Counted from the stretch's first letter, positions 11,496 to 23,189 are shown. The stretch: DNA of 64,000 bases from Brachypterus glaber (GCA_958510825.1 OY294044.1:82010895-82074894), one strand, 5' to 3'. The notes: a model not told the origin generated them from the letters alone. Numbers and translations: made by a program.

Positions 11496-11499
11496 GATT

Positions 11500-12727
11500 C
11501 ATATTGACTTAATTAGAGTTTTAGGGCGAAAGTTCCTATGCTATAGGTGGCGCCACATGTTATTTCCTACCACTAACAAAAGTTATTAAATGGATAAAGT
11601 TGCTTTCTTGGAATACTGTTATTATAACTTACTAGTCAGCTAATTCGATACACTTTATCGGATTGGTATGGTTCAAGTTATCTGGAGCCTTTCGGTTTCC
11701 CGATTCACTTTTTGCAATGAAATATTTCGGAAACTAGGAGCTGTAGCGATTTGGCGCAATGATAACTTGAGATCAGGAGGTCATTAACTAAAGCATAAAA
11801 ATACAGCCAATTGGACCGAAAGCCATTTTCCATTTTATATCCAAGAATATTTTGTCTAGTCCAGACGAAAATTCGAAACTACCGTATAATACTATTTTTT
11901 TTAGACATAGACTTTTCCAGGGTTAAAAAACTCGTATCCGTGACATAAAAAATTCGTGTGAATTTTACATTTTTTTATTCTTATTGCAGCTCTAAGCAAA
12001 ATTAATTTTTTATTGGATCCAGATGTTTAATTTTATGTTTATAAAAATAACCATGTTTTGATATCTTATTTCTTCTATTTAGTATTACATTTCTCAGTAT
12101 TATGTAACTGTAAAATAAACTTTTGAAAATCCACACTTTCCTAATTTGTAAATTGTTTATAAATCAGAGGTTTAAAGTTCAGAATTGATATGCTGACAAC
12201 GATCTCTTTTAAAAAGCCTTTTAATAAAAATAAGTGTTTCCCAATATTAAAAAAAATTCCTTTAGTGGATCAAACAAGTGCACAAATATTTTATTTGAAT
12301 AGAATTCTGTTTTCTTTGAAGTAATATTTAATACTTAGTCTAATAAATGATTAGTAATAATTGGATTAATTTTAATTTTAATGCCAATTGATTAATTATT
12401 TCCTCCATCATACCAATGGTATTATGGTAATTTACCATAATACTAAATAAACATAAACTATTTGATTAAAATAACAGGTTTTGGATGTGTATTATATTTC
12501 ATAACATTTAATATTTCTTTGATTTATATTAATTAATATAATAAACTTTTACTAATGCATCGCAATTAAATTTTAATCTGAAATATACCAGAAATAGCTA
12601 TTTTTAAATTGCCATGCTCCAAAGTATATTCAAAGTATATTCATTGTATACTCTTTTTTACAGAATCAATTTAATGCACATGTATCGAAAGTAAACCAAT
12701 GGTAAGAAACTTTATGTATTATACATA
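11500..12727. other. Spacer, nothing recognised
   Basis: AT-rich, no frame with motifs, no clear inverted repeat. One of the less structured parts of the window. Confidence 0.45.
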
Positions 12728-12730
12728 TTA

Positions 12731-12891
12731 GGGAACATTCAAGTATTACGTAACAATTAACCCCCAAAATAGGGGGGTGTTAGGGGGTAGCCAAAATATG
12801 AAATTTCTACAGCCTTTAGTAAAACGAGAATCGGGGTATGAAGTATATAAATTTTGCTACAACTAGGGTTACGTAGTACTCAAACGTTCCC
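12731..12891. mobile_element. TTA-flanked MITE, 161 bp (PIF/Harbinger-type duplication)
   Basis: TIRs GGGAACATTCAAGTATTACG and its diverged complement ending CAAACGTTCCC are flanked by TTA at 12728-12730 and 12892-12894. A C-run/G-run stripe lies in the middle. Same family as 26228-26464. A 3-bp TWA duplication is characteristic of PIF/Harbinger elements. Confidence 0.75.
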
Positions 12892-13153
12892 TTAACCAAA
12901 CAGACAGTGCCGGGCACTGAGGGGCACAGGAAGGTCGCGACCGGTCGCCAAGCCCCCCAAATAACAAAAAACTTCTAAAAAAATACTTCTAAATTTAAAT
13001 TAGAGCATTTCGGCATTGTACTTATTGCCCGTATTGCGTAGTTTTTTTGCTAAAGGCTTTTAACTGATAAAATGTACTTGTGCCCGACAACTGCTTTTTT
13101 GTTGGACTTGCCTTTTAGCGAGCCTCATATCTCGAAAACTAGACTCGTCTAGC

Positions 13154-13382
13154 CGTCAGATACGACAGGATCAGGTTGCAAGTCTTTGAAACTCAAAGAC
13201 TCAACCAAGAGGAACTAAGAGATCTCTCTTGGGCCAATATCCTGACCTTTATTAAAAGGACGGGCAGGTTCAAGGAAGACTCAAATTAGTAAATGGCTGG
13301 GATTGCCTGGGGTGAGAAAAAGGTCCAAAAATGGCCTAGTTGTCCGGCTTTGGCCAACCCAAAAATTTACTACTACTACTAC
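13154..13382 (+). mobile_element. 5'-truncated LINE with RNase H-like C-terminus and (ACT)n tail
   Basis: An 11-bp direct repeat, ACTCGTCTAGC, flanks the insert (13143-13153 and 13383-13393). Frame 13156-13289 reads through ...LSWANILTFIKRTGRF... to a stop at 13287-13289. That pattern resembles the last helix of the RNase H region in I/R1/LOA-type LINEs, as I know the families. About 90 bp of 3' UTR then ends in ACT repeats. Truncation leaves only the 3' 230 bp, so it is dead. Confidence 0.75.
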
Positions 13383-13393
13383 ACTCGTCTAGC

Positions 13394-14880
13394 AATGACG
13401 TTCGTCCAGGTCACTAATAACTATTGTTAAAATTATAAAATTTGACGATATTTAAGACTAAATTTAGATCGTTAAAGTCCACTAACCGCAACAGCCCTAA
13501 AATTTATATTACCCATAAAAGCAATAAACAATACAGAATATCAGGTTTTTGAAACCTGTTTTTAAAACAGCCTTTTATTGTATTTTTTTCGGACAACTAA
13601 CAAAAGCCAAACTGCCTATATTATTATTAACAGAAAATTTCAGTGGCGGACTGGTCATGACAACAGTTCAGCCAAAGCATCCCACTCCTAAAAGGGCCCT
13701 CCCACTGTTTTGGCGACTTCGTGTCCTCAAATTTTCTATTATGGGTAGAGACATCGACTGTAAATTTAAATAAAAATTTAAAAATCTGAAACGGGCACCC
13801 TTTTTAGAGGGTGGCAATATGAGGACTTTTAAAAAATAAATCAAATTCAGTTCAAGTCATATTTAATTAAAATGTAATTTTACATATGATTACACTAGTG
13901 TCAAAATTGGTTTGGTTTGGTTTTTAAAAAAATATTTATATCAACATATATTGAAAAGCCTATATCTCGGAAACTAATAGTCCTACGATAAAAATGATCA
14001 CATGTTTTAGTAGGTAAACATTATTTCTGGCTGTGTAAAAATGTTTGTTCTACTATAAATATTAAGTGCGATATCGCTAAAAATTATAGTTTTTCTGTTT
14101 TGCCCCCCTTGCCATAGGCTAATTTTAATCATATTTGATGTGACACAAATAACAAAGGTCCTGAATCGTTTGGTAAAAGAATTTTTTTAATCGGACATTC
14201 TGTTAAAAAGTTACAAGGCTTACAAACATTCAGCCAGACAGAAATTTATTTAACACCTACTTTTTTCACATTTTTTTGACGTTTCATGACATTCTAAACC
14301 CGAAAATGAAAAAAAAAAATGATTTTTTAGTTTATTTTAATAACCGGTGTTTCTACTCGTAAAAAAGGAATTTTTGTTTTGGATTTAGAATTTAGGATAA
14401 AATTTTATGATTCATAACTCATGAAACATGTAGAAATGTGAAAAAAGTGTGGTAAAAAAATGTCGTTCTGTCTGTTCGTCTGTAACTTTTGAACGGAATA
14501 TCCGATTTAAAAAATTATTTCACCAACTGGTGGACAAAAGTTGTAAACAGTGGTTCGGAAGTCATTATAAGCCGGTGGTCCACAGAAGGCAGTATGCACA
14601 ATGGGCATTTGCCCTGCGTCTAAGTGATATTATCATGCATTGCTGTGCTGTTATCCCCCTTCAATGCAACGTTGAAAACTTTTTTGGTGTATAAGAACGA
14701 GCCGAGCAAAAAAATATTGTCACCATCAATGACAAATTTTGTCAAGTAGCGGAAATTTTTTCCAAATAGGCAGTAAAAATTTGTAAGGGTATCCTTAAAA
14801 ATTTTCCAACAATTTGCCTACTGCCAAAAAAGCATATCCATTTCTGCTTGATTTTCTTAATTTTTGAGCCGTTTTAAGGT
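13394..14880. other. Spacer with one dispersed repeat (14190-14310)
   Basis: Block 14190-14310 (TCGGACATTCTGTTAAAAAG ... GACATTCTAAACCCGAAAATG) recurs at 63330-63450 next to tRNA-Val. A short forward frame at 13549-13773 and one at 14449-14694 have no known motif and are not called. Confidence 0.45.
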
Positions 14881-14883
14881 TTA

Positions 14884-15000
14884 AGGCCTATCCAGAAGCT
14901 TGCATAGGAACATAAAACATAAGAATATGATACATCAAGTCAATCACGACATCGCATTGTTATGTACTATGTTGTTATGCGAGCCTGTGGATATGCCCTT
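14884..15000. mobile_element. Palindromic MITE 'AAGGCATATCCACAGGCTCGCATAA', copy 1
   Basis: Ends AAGGCCTATCCAGAAGC and GCCTGTGGATATGCCC are inverted. The centre carries AATCACGACATCGCATTG. A partial second copy abuts at 15000-15062. Copies also lie at 15275, 15650, 15948 and 38387. Confidence 0.7.
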
Positions 15001-15274
15001 ATCCACAGGCTTGGATAAGCAGACATAACGCATAATAACATATTGACATAGTTTGCATAAAGCCAGTCCGCGCCTGGAAAATTTAAATACTTGTCCAAAT
15101 AAAGGATCCTTTGGCAAAGATTAAAAAATTGTCACTAAATTTTGCCTTTGGTGTGACCTGAATACTGAATTAGATTAGGTGATTATGTGGATTATCCTTA
15201 AACTTTTGTAAAAAGTACAATTTTGTACACTAAGAAAAATTTGAAATGTTATGTATCTTTATAGTATCTTAAGG

Positions 15275-15440
15275 CCTATCCATAGGCTTGAATAACCATA
15301 ATTCATAAATCACGCATAAGACGTAAGGATTTTAAAAGCACACAAGTCAATGGCGCAATCTTCGTAGTAACATAACACGATATATTACATAAGAAAAATA
15401 AAAGTTTCTATGTACGTCCTATGCATAATGGGCTATGCTA
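15275..15440. mobile_element. Same palindromic MITE family, diverged copy
   Basis: Starts AAGGCCTATCCATAGGCTTG, includes AAGTCAATGGCGCAATC and ends near TCCTATGCATAATGGGC. More diverged than its neighbours. Confidence 0.55.
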
Positions 15441-15447
15441 ATCACAT

Positions 15448-15486
15448 TTCTTCTTCTTCTTCTTCTTCTTCTTCTTCTTCTTCTTC
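15448..15486. repeat. (TTC)n microsatellite
   Basis: Thirteen uninterrupted TTC units. On the reverse strand it reads GAA repeats, similar to the tail at 46925-46940. Confidence 0.9.
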
Positions 15487-15649
15487 TATTTTTTCTTGGT
15501 GTTTTCAAAACCAGTTTTGTTTTAACAGCGCCTAGTGTTATAACCTAACTTTCACAATTGTGATTTAAATCTACTATTTATTAAACAAAATATTTAGCCA
15601 ATAACGACACAAACTGTCAATAAATCTTATGTGCAAGTATAGCAAGTGG

Positions 15650-15750
15650 ATGTGTGGATAAGTCTTTATGTCTTATGCCGTATGCAAATTATGTCATTAT
15701 GTTATTATGCGTTATGTTTTGCTATGCAAGCCTGTGGATATGCCTTTATT
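15650..15750. mobile_element. Same palindromic MITE family, right half
   Basis: Ends GCAAGCCTGTGGATATGCC after TATGTTATTATGCG. Overlapping short frames here are repeat-derived. Confidence 0.55.
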
Positions 15751-15947
15751 TTTAAAGAATGCTCAACTAGTCATCAAATTTCTTTTTTATTTTACGATAT
15801 TTTACTTGATTTATTATTTTTTTATTATTATTTTTATTATATTTTTAATATTTTACTTGATTTATAATAGTCCAGGATCTAAATACACTTATTAAGTCTC
15901 GTGTTGGAACAAATTTTGTTTATAAATGCTTAAAAGGGGACACATTC

Positions 15948-16072
15948 ACAGGCTCGCATAACAAGCATAATACATAAGAATGCGATGCCGTGACTAGCTT
16001 GATGAGCCGCCATGTATCTTGTAAGCCAATCACGGTATCGCATTCGTATGCTTGTTATGCGAGCCTCTGGAT
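15948..16072. mobile_element. Same palindromic MITE family, well-preserved copy
   Basis: CACAGGCTCGCATAACAAGC pairs with GCTTGTTATGCGAGCCTCTG. The centre GCGATGCCGTGACTAGCTTG pairs with AAGCCAATCACGGTATCGC around GAGCCGCCATGTATCTTG. The same centre is found at 38387-38533. Confidence 0.8.
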
Positions 16073-16197
16073 GTACCAAAAGTGGACAGTAAAGTGTATT
16101 CTAGATCATGGACTATTAGCGAAACTCAAAGATATAATTAATATAAAAAAAATCATATTTTGTTTTACATAATATTTAGTAATAAATTAGGTACCAT

Positions 16198-16293
16198 TAC
16201 TATTCTGCCTTGCTAAGCTGAAAGGTACTATCTGTGTATGTTAAACCTATATAGATAGGACATTTCGGCTTAGCACGGCAGTATTATAAACTG
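16198..16293. repeat. Short inverted repeat, MITE-like
   Basis: ACTATTCTGCCTTGCTAAGC pairs with GCTTAGCACGGCAGTATTAT, about 40 bp apart. No coding content. Confidence 0.6.
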
Positions 16294-16462
16294 CTAAAAT
16301 TTACCTAGGAATAGTCTAGAATTATCCGTGAAAAAACGTGGGAGACATTACCATATTAACATTATTCCGTATTTGAAATAGATGTTAACATATTAATTAT
16401 GTTTACACGGTGCGGCCGGAGAGACTTTTAGTTTAACTTCTTGCCAACTCTGATTATTATAT

Positions 16463-16945
16463 TATTGACAGCGCCTGCTCTACTCTACGGTAGTTTCGAA
16501 TTTTCAAAAAATATCAAAAATCGTCCTAGACAAAAAAATAATTTGTTTCATGAAAAAATAAGCAACTTTTTTTTGAAATGTCCGTCAGTCCGTCTGATGT
16601 CACGTTTTTGTGTACACAACTCAAGAACGAATAATCCGATCGACTTGAAATTTTCAGGAAAAATCAAGTTCTGCGAGGGGAAGATCCCTATTGTTTTTGA
16701 AAGTAATCCCCCCCAAAAACAAAAAAGTTATGGGGGGTTAAACTTTTCAAAAATCGAAAAAAGCTGAAAGAAAATTCCGATGAACGTAATTTTTTCAGGA
16801 AAAATTACTTTTATTAAAAGGATCAATTCTACCAAAAGGAAATAAAAAAAAAATAAAAAATTTTGAAAGTTTTTTTTGATTTTTTTTTTTTTTTTTTTTT
16901 TGAAAATAAAATAAAAAAATGAAAAATCTTCATGGCTTGTTTTGT
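16463..16945 (-). mobile_element. 'TATACTATTCACAG' element family, near-complete copy
   Basis: Runs from GACAGCGCCTGCTCTACTC through CCGTCAGTCCGTCTGATGTC, AACTCAAGAACGAATAATCC, the CCCCCCCAAAAAC block and poly-A, ending near TCTTCATGGCTTGTTTTG, which is the complement of the start of the copies at 6405 and 51938. A 108-codon frame across it has biased composition and no motif; not called. Confidence 0.65.
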
Positions 16946-17087
16946 ATAAACCTTTTTGTTTATGAACCTATCAATTTAAAACAAACAAAAAATCGTTCGG
17001 TTCATCTTTGTACAATCTTTACACTGTAAAGAGCAAATTTGACGTATTTTTTGCAGTTTTGCATAAAGCACTTTGCACAAAAATAAA

Positions 17088-18499
17088 TCTGGACCCCGGA
17101 GGTAAAGGACACCATGTCCACCTTTTGTGAAATAGAGTTATCACCATGTCCTTTATGTGCATTTTTCGCTTTATACACGGTGTATTTGAAATAGCGTCGG
17201 AAATTTTAACAGATGATTCTACATCATAAAATATGACAAAAAGTTCCTATAAACATATGTCTAAAAATGCGTCATAAGGGAGCTACGCCCCTTTGAAAGT
17301 GGCTAAAAAATCGGTTTTTATTTAATAACTCAGAAACCCTTTGAGATATATCAACGAGGTTTTGCACGTCAACTAATCCTACTTAAGCCCGTTTTTATGT
17401 GTTATTTTTATGTACTTATTTCAACCAGGGGTGTGCGAAACGGGGGGGGGTTTATCAGTTTTTTGTCCCAAACTTTTTTATGTGTAACTTTTGTGCACTT
17501 TTATTTTTGAAATATGATTCCTCAAGTCAAAATACATAAAAAAAGGTACTCTTGTAGTAATACTGTAGGATTAACCGTTTTCGAGAAAAATTCATTTGAA
17601 GGTGAAATTCCACGGTTCGAGGACGAAAAATTAAATACTAAAATGTTGAAAACCAAAATTTTAATGATGTAGGGCGAGTGTACATTAAAAACTAAGAAAA
17701 AAACCTCATATACAGGTACTTCCAAAAATCAATCCTAATGGAGCTATGGTCTCCTAAATGCACCATTTTTAAAGGGCTATAGTAGCTTTAAAAGCGTTTT
17801 TTCGACCTACATGTATGGAAACTTTTTTTCTTTGTTTTTGATGTAGAATAACATTGCATCATTAAAATGTTGGTTTTCGACATTTTAGTATTTAATTTTT
17901 CATCCTCGAACCGTGAAATTTCACCTTCAAATGAACTTTTCTCGAAAACGGTTAATCCTACAGTATTACAACAAGAGTACCTTTTTATGTATTTTGACCT
18001 AAGGAATCATATTTCAAAAATAAAATTGCAAAAAAGTTACACAGAAAAAAGTTTGGGACAAAAAACTGATAAGGCCCCCCCGTTTCGCACACCCCTGGTT
18101 TAAATAAGTACGTGAAAATGACATACAAAGATGGGCCTTATTAGGATTAATTTACGTGCAAAACCTCGTTAACATATCTCAAAGGGTTCCTGAGTTATTA
18201 AATAAAAACCGATTTTTTTAGCCAATTTCAAAGGGGCGCAGCTCCCTTATGACGCATTTTTAGACATAGGTTTATATCAACTTTTTGTCATATTTTATCA
18301 TGTAGAATCACCTTTTAAAATTTCCTACGCTATTTCAAATACAGGTACAGACAATATATCCAGTTACTATAAATAACGGAAATAATACTATTGAAAACTA
18401 AAACATGTCCATACATTTAAAGGTATAAGAAAATCGAAAAAAAAAAATCTAAAAAATTACGTTTTTGTGACATGGTGTCGTTTAGCTCCGGGGTCCAGA
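17088..18499. mobile_element. 1.4-kb foldback element with arms of several hundred bp
   Basis: Ends TCTGGACCCCGGAG and CTCCGGGGTCCAGA. Arms pair from about 17165 to 17650 and 17865 to 18350, including AAGGGAGCTACGCCCCTTTG, GAGGTTTTGCACGT, GGGGTGTGCGAAACGGGGGG and GAAAACGGTTAATCC. Half copies occur at 5640, 38812 and 53096, and a complete relative with other ends at 44771. Frames at 17522 and 17867 are the same arm read on opposite strands. Confidence 0.85.
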
Positions 18500-18960
18500 A
18501 ATTTTCTTAGATTTCTTTTTGAAATTTTCATTTACATCATTTAAAATTAGTTTAAAAGAATAATTTACGTTTTTGTATTATGAAATTATTTTTTTTTATT
18601 GTTTTTTAAATAAATGTTTTATACTTTTATTTTTTTCGTTTGTTAGTTTTTGAGTCAATTAAGAATAATACCACCCATCTAGAAGCGATAATTCTAAGCG
18701 GCCGAATAATTTTCGGAAAATACTAGGGTGGTCACTGTACCTGCAGCGCAGTTGCCACTGTTGGCTACTTTCCGTGTACATCCGTTTGAGCTTGTTTAGG
18801 TTTAATCAAAGTATATCAACAATGTGGAATACTTTGGTTTAATTAAAAATCAAAGGCCTCAGTATTTTAAACTAAACTTTCTTCCACGTATTTACAATCC
18901 TAAAATAACGCTTTTAGTGTATATTTTTAGGAAACGTTTCTAATTAAATCAGTGTTATAC
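18500..18960. other. Spacer, nothing recognised
   Basis: No gene or structured repeat seen. Confidence 0.45.
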
Positions 18961-18974
18961 TGCCAAGACAGTAT

Positions 18975-19127
18975 CAGGGGCGGATTTATTTCATTTTAAG
19001 GGGGGGAATCCATTAGGAAAAAAATGCGCATTCACAAAAAATATAATTTTGAAGGTATTTCTATGCTAATATATTTCGCTGGGGGGGGGGCATGGCCCCC
19101 ATGCCCTCCTCCCTAAATCCGCCTCTG
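18975..19127. mobile_element. hAT-type MITE, 153 bp
   Basis: TIRs CAGGGGCGGATTTA and CAGAGGCGGATTTA (complement of the end) flank a G-run/C-run centre. Flanks GACAGTAT (18967-18974) and CACTGTAT (19128-19135) agree at 6 of 8 positions, fitting an aged 8-bp hAT duplication. CAG(A/G)GGCGGA ends are typical of hAT MITEs. Confidence 0.7.
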
Positions 19128-19262
19128 CACTGTATAGAAAGAAAGTAAAGACTTCCGTCGGTTTGCTTTGATCTTTGTCAGACAAGGGGGTTTGCGGTCT
19201 AGTTAGGCAGCTAACTAAAAAAATGTGGACACGCCGGACAAAAGCACCATTTTTTTTTTCAC

Positions 19263-19292
19263 AAACTTCCTATATCGCGATATAGGAAGTTT
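19263..19292. repeat. Perfect 30-bp palindrome
   Basis: AAACTTCCTATATCG followed directly by its reverse complement, with no spacer, centred on CGCG. Function unknown. Confidence 0.9.
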
Positions 19293-19299
19293 ATATATA

Positions 19300-20299
19300 T
19301 CGTTAGCTTTTAATTTTGAGTAGGATCCACTTGACTCCACCACCTAAATGGCAGCCATCTTGAAAAATACAGGTTAAATTATGGGTCAGTTTCTAGGGGA
19401 AAAATAGATCTGGCTGTAAGTTATATCATAAGTAGTATCATTCTCTGGTACATTAAGTCATGATATAAAAGTTTTTAAATCCTGCTACTTTCAGAGCAAG
19501 AGCTGATCAAGGAGCATGAAAATGTGCTGTTTTCGGCCATCTTCGTAAACCTTCCTAACTTTTTTGCTTCTTGACGGATTTGAACCGTCAAGGTTTTAAT
19601 TAAATCTTTAGGAAACACTCTTTTTAAAAATGTTAACATATTTAATGTTAAACCATGTAAATGTGTGATACTATTGCACCATAAGTATTATTTAAAAAAA
19701 TCATCTATGATAATATGAGAAAACCATAGGAAAAATATCGACATTTTCAATGCCATTTTGTATTGACTTGTGGATAATTGTTTTCTTTTAATTTTGCACA
19801 GGACATAGACCTATATATTTCTAATAATATATCCAAAAATTGGATATGTGTTTTTGTTCATTTTGAAACTACAGCCAATTGGAAGTGTCAATTTTTTTTA
19901 TTTTCTCAACGTTTTGCCTTAAAATATATTTTTTACATTTTGGGGGACAGGGTCATAAAAAAAAATTAATATTTTAGTGTAATTTTTATTTACCTTTTAA
20001 AATTTTCTTTTATTGTAAATAATGAAAAAGTTATGGCGAAAAAAAAATTAACCCCCAACATCTGCATACCATACCACATTTCAAGTCTCTAGCTCAAAGC
20101 GTTATTAAGTTATCGTCGATAAAGACAGTCAGAAATAATTTTTTTCTTTGCTTATTTTGATGTTTCTCTACGTTTTAGGAAAAAAAAAGATGATTTAAGA
20201 AAAAATTTGATTTTTTTACAATAGTTTATGAGAAAGTAAAAACAGATATTTTTGAAATACCGATTTATTGGTGCCATTTCTTACAAGTTTGAATTCTAA
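19300..20299. other. Spacer with one conserved dispersed block
   Basis: Block near 20070-20135 (ATACCACATTTCAAGTCTCTAG, CTCAAAGCGTTATTAAGTTATCG) is the same as in 2100-2160. Remainder unrecognised. Confidence 0.4.
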
Positions 20300-20662
20300 A
20301 GCATGTCACTCACTCAGGAGCATGTTGGGCAACATGCTTGTCAACAAAACCCACCGAGATCACACATCAGGAAACATGTTGGGCAACTTCAGTTCAACTG
20401 AATCAGTTGACAAAATGCAACCTAAACCAGTGGGTTAATATAAAAGTGCTGTCAAAGCAAGAAAAAGTGGCAATTGCAATAGGCACAGAAAATAAGATAA
20501 ATAAAATAAGAGTATGGGTAAAAGAATGGCTTTTCGGTCCCGCCCTAGGGGCCTGCAAAATAGCAGCATATTGACGAATCAACACACACATTTGGCAACT
20601 TGTTGACGACAACTCCGTTCGCCAACATGTTCAGCAACATGCTCCCTAGTGAGTGGCCTGCT
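20300..20662. mobile_element. TIR element with 'AGGAGCATGTTG' repeats, about 363 bp
   Basis: TIRs AGCATGTCACTCACTCAGG and the complement of CTAGTGAGTGGCCTGCT. Inside, CAACATGTT motifs repeat. A reversed, diverged copy lies within each unit of the tandem duplication (about 27327-27672 and 28767-29112), sharing a GGGCGGGACCGAAAAGCC-like block. The short frames here are not coding. Confidence 0.65.
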
Positions 20663-21289
20663 TAAGTTTCTTACCCAAAGACTAAAAAACAAAATTCTCG
20701 TAAGGAATTCTTTTAATTACTGTTCTTTTTTTCGTATATTTTAATTTTTTATGAAATAAATAGAAAGTATTGTTTTGTTGGCAGCAGTATTTTTATCGTA
20801 ACATGTATTTTTAATAATTTTATTAAATGAATGGGTTTTTTGCTTATTCAAAGTTAACGTGTTTAAAAGAAGGTTCCAATATGTCTAGACTAAAACTAAT
20901 AAACAGTTCAAATTACTTTTTAAAAGAGATCATAAAAACCTTTGACAAAATAGTATACTAGTATTTGGTTCCGGCATGGTCTTACAGGTTTGCCACTGGT
21001 CAAGGAAAGCGGAAATTTTACCAAAAATCGAAAAAATTCAAAAACACTTATTTGCATGTTTCTACAAAGGTTTAAATACCCACATTTCTTTCCGATATAC
21101 ATATACTTATATTTTTATAATTTATTCATGCATATCATTAGGAAATTAAATAAGGAATTTTTAAATATTTGGCAAATAAAATAAAATTTAAATAAAAAAA
21201 GATAACAAATGGTTCATGTTTGTATGCATAAGAATAATTTTAAAATGTTAACTTTAAGTTTAGGAACCTTTATTATTAAAATAACACAC
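20663..21289. other. Spacer, nothing recognised
   Basis: No gene or structured repeat seen. Confidence 0.4.
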
Positions 21290-21510
21290 TGAAAAAACTT
21301 AAGTAGTAGCCCCAACATAAACGTTATCGAGTTAGGAAAATCCACTGACCAGCTCTGAAATAGTTGGGAAAACTGATTTCCAGAGTTGGGAAACTGATAG
21401 AGGCGAAGATATTTTTTAATTTTTTTGTCAGTAAATTTGTAATTGGAAAAAATGGTGCGGTACAGTTGGGAAGTTCGCAGAGGCCAGGACTTTTTTAAGG
21501 TATTTTTTTT
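21290..21510 (-). repeat. Dispersed repeat shared with 48430-48680
   Basis: Contains GAGGCGAAGATATTTTTTA, GCGGTACAGTTGGGAAGTTCG and AGAGGCCAGGACTTTTTT, which recur as complements at 48430-48680 (for example CGAACTTCCCAACTGTACCGC). The 107-codon reverse frame across it is not supported as a gene. Confidence 0.6.
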
Positions 21511-22530
21511 TATTTTCCAGTTTGAAAATTCATTCATGGTTCTGAACGTTTGAACTTCTTATAGTGAAGTGGTTTATTATAAAATAATTAAAAAAAGGCT
21601 TATAATCGACTTCACGTTAATTTTATTATTGAAAACAATTAGTGTGACCGCGGTTTCGCTATAATAGATATAGCATCTACGGACTTAAATACATATAATG
21701 GGACATCTTTAACATTCTGGTCATAAATAACACTAAGGACATTACTTTTTATTTATTAAAATTTTGTTTTTTGCCTATAGTTTTCTTATAGGGTTAAAGT
21801 CACGTACTTTAAATTCAGTGACAGATATGAAATGTTGCGTGTTTTTAACAAAAAGTAAAGTAAAATTGTATAACTTCCTATCCATTTGTAACTGAATATT
21901 TAGTTTTGCTTTTTATACTGCCTTATGTCTATATTTTATATTTTTGCGAATTTTTAAACCTTCGAGATCTTTACTCCGAAAATATAAAGAAATCTTTGAC
22001 CTGCCGCCACCTGTATCTGCATATCAACTTACCTCCTCGTGCAAAACGTTTTCATCTAACGAGAATATGAATTGTTGGCATTTTTTCTGGAAATAAAAAA
22101 CTGGATCCTATTTTAGCAGTGCCGTAGAAGAAGAAATTTAATTATTTGACCAAAAAGTGAAATTACATCCTTAAGACCGAAAATAGAAGCATAAAACCTA
22201 CAAATATAATAAGTTATTATGAACAAGTAAACAAAAGATCCTCTGATTAATGGAATAGCATCTGGAGTCAAGATCAACAGTTGATCATTTAGGAATTCTA
22301 AAGCAAAAATACTGGGCAATTTCTTTTTTATCGATAGTATCTTATTTAAAAACAATAGACTGAGCTAGTTTCTTTTCAATTTTTGATCACATCTATTCTA
22401 AACCTCATCTTGGATAAAATTTCTTTCGATTTTCTAATTTGAAACGGGTTTCCCCGAGAATATTGTGAAGTGAAAAGCATCTTATATGCATATATGGAAT
22501 GTAAATCCATTATTGTACCTAATACAGGGT
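21511..22530. other. Spacer, nothing recognised
   Basis: A reverse 80-codon frame (22113-22355) has no known motif. Confidence 0.4.
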
Positions 22531-22547
22531 GTTCCAGCTATTCCCCT

Positions 22548-22640
22548 GCAGAAAATAAATTTAGGTATTCTCCTCAAGGTTCTGTTTTAGGTCCGCTATT
22601 ACTTTTAATTTTTATTAATGAAAGTAACAATATAATATAT
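22548..22640 (+). pseudogene. LINE reverse-transcriptase fragment (SPQGSVLGPLLLLIFIN)
   Basis: Codons at about 22569-22619 read SPQGSVLGPLLLLIFIN. This is the well-known PQGSxLGPLLFxIxIN motif preceding the catalytic site in Jockey/CR1-type LINE reverse transcriptases. The catalytic YADD box is not found downstream: the frame ends at 22667 in an AT-rich sequence. A short broken piece, not a functional gene. Confidence 0.75.
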
Positions 22641-22669
22641 ACAACATTATTGTATAGAAGCAATTAATC

Positions 22670-23040
22670 TTAAGGAACTAACAAATTAATTTAAAGTTTT
22701 GCTCGAGGTTTTGCTACTGCACAAAAGTCAAAATTTTGATATTTGTTTTTTAATTTTATTATTCAGTGAATAAATCTTCTAAATTCATTATGCCAATTAC
22801 TCTTAACGACTATATTTTTTATTACGTATTTTTTAGCACTGAAAACAAATTTGAAAGTCAAAAATCTCGCTGACCTCCAAGTTTGGACTTTCAAAAAAAC
22901 TTCAAAACAGAATAAAGGACCGTATACTTGAGGAAAAAAACTCACTAGAGCAAAAATATTCCTTATAAAGTTTTGAACAAAATTTTTACTATTAATAATG
23001 CTTAACCCTCATAATTATTATAGTGATTGGCGCGAAATTA
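22670..23040. other. Spacer, nothing recognised
   Basis: No gene or structured repeat seen. Confidence 0.4.
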
Positions 23041-23042
23041 AA

Positions 23043-23189
23043 TTATTTGGTTGTGACAAATAAATTTTATTTCTATCAAATAAACTATTTTGTTCCCGTT
23101 AATAAATCATTTTGAAATTTAAATATTTGTTTACATGAACTAAATATTTATTTAACTCAAATAAAATTTTTTACTCACAACTAAATAAC
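23043..23189. mobile_element. Palindromic MITE, about 147 bp
   Basis: TATTTGGTTGTGACAAATAA at the left pairs with TTACTCACAACTAAATA at the right; AATAAATATTT-like blocks pair inside. Confidence 0.6.

Noticed and set aside
11329..11589. 86-codon frame with repeated FIYDFYMF pattern
   Set aside because: It is a direct translation of the 35-bp minisatellite; the unit keeps no frame elsewhere in the array.
16441..16767. 108-codon forward frame
   Set aside because: Lies within a noncoding dispersed repeat whose other copies have stops and frameshifts at the same place.
21214..21537. 107-codon reverse frame
   Set aside because: Spans a dispersed repeat whose second copy at 48430 does not keep the frame; no known motif.
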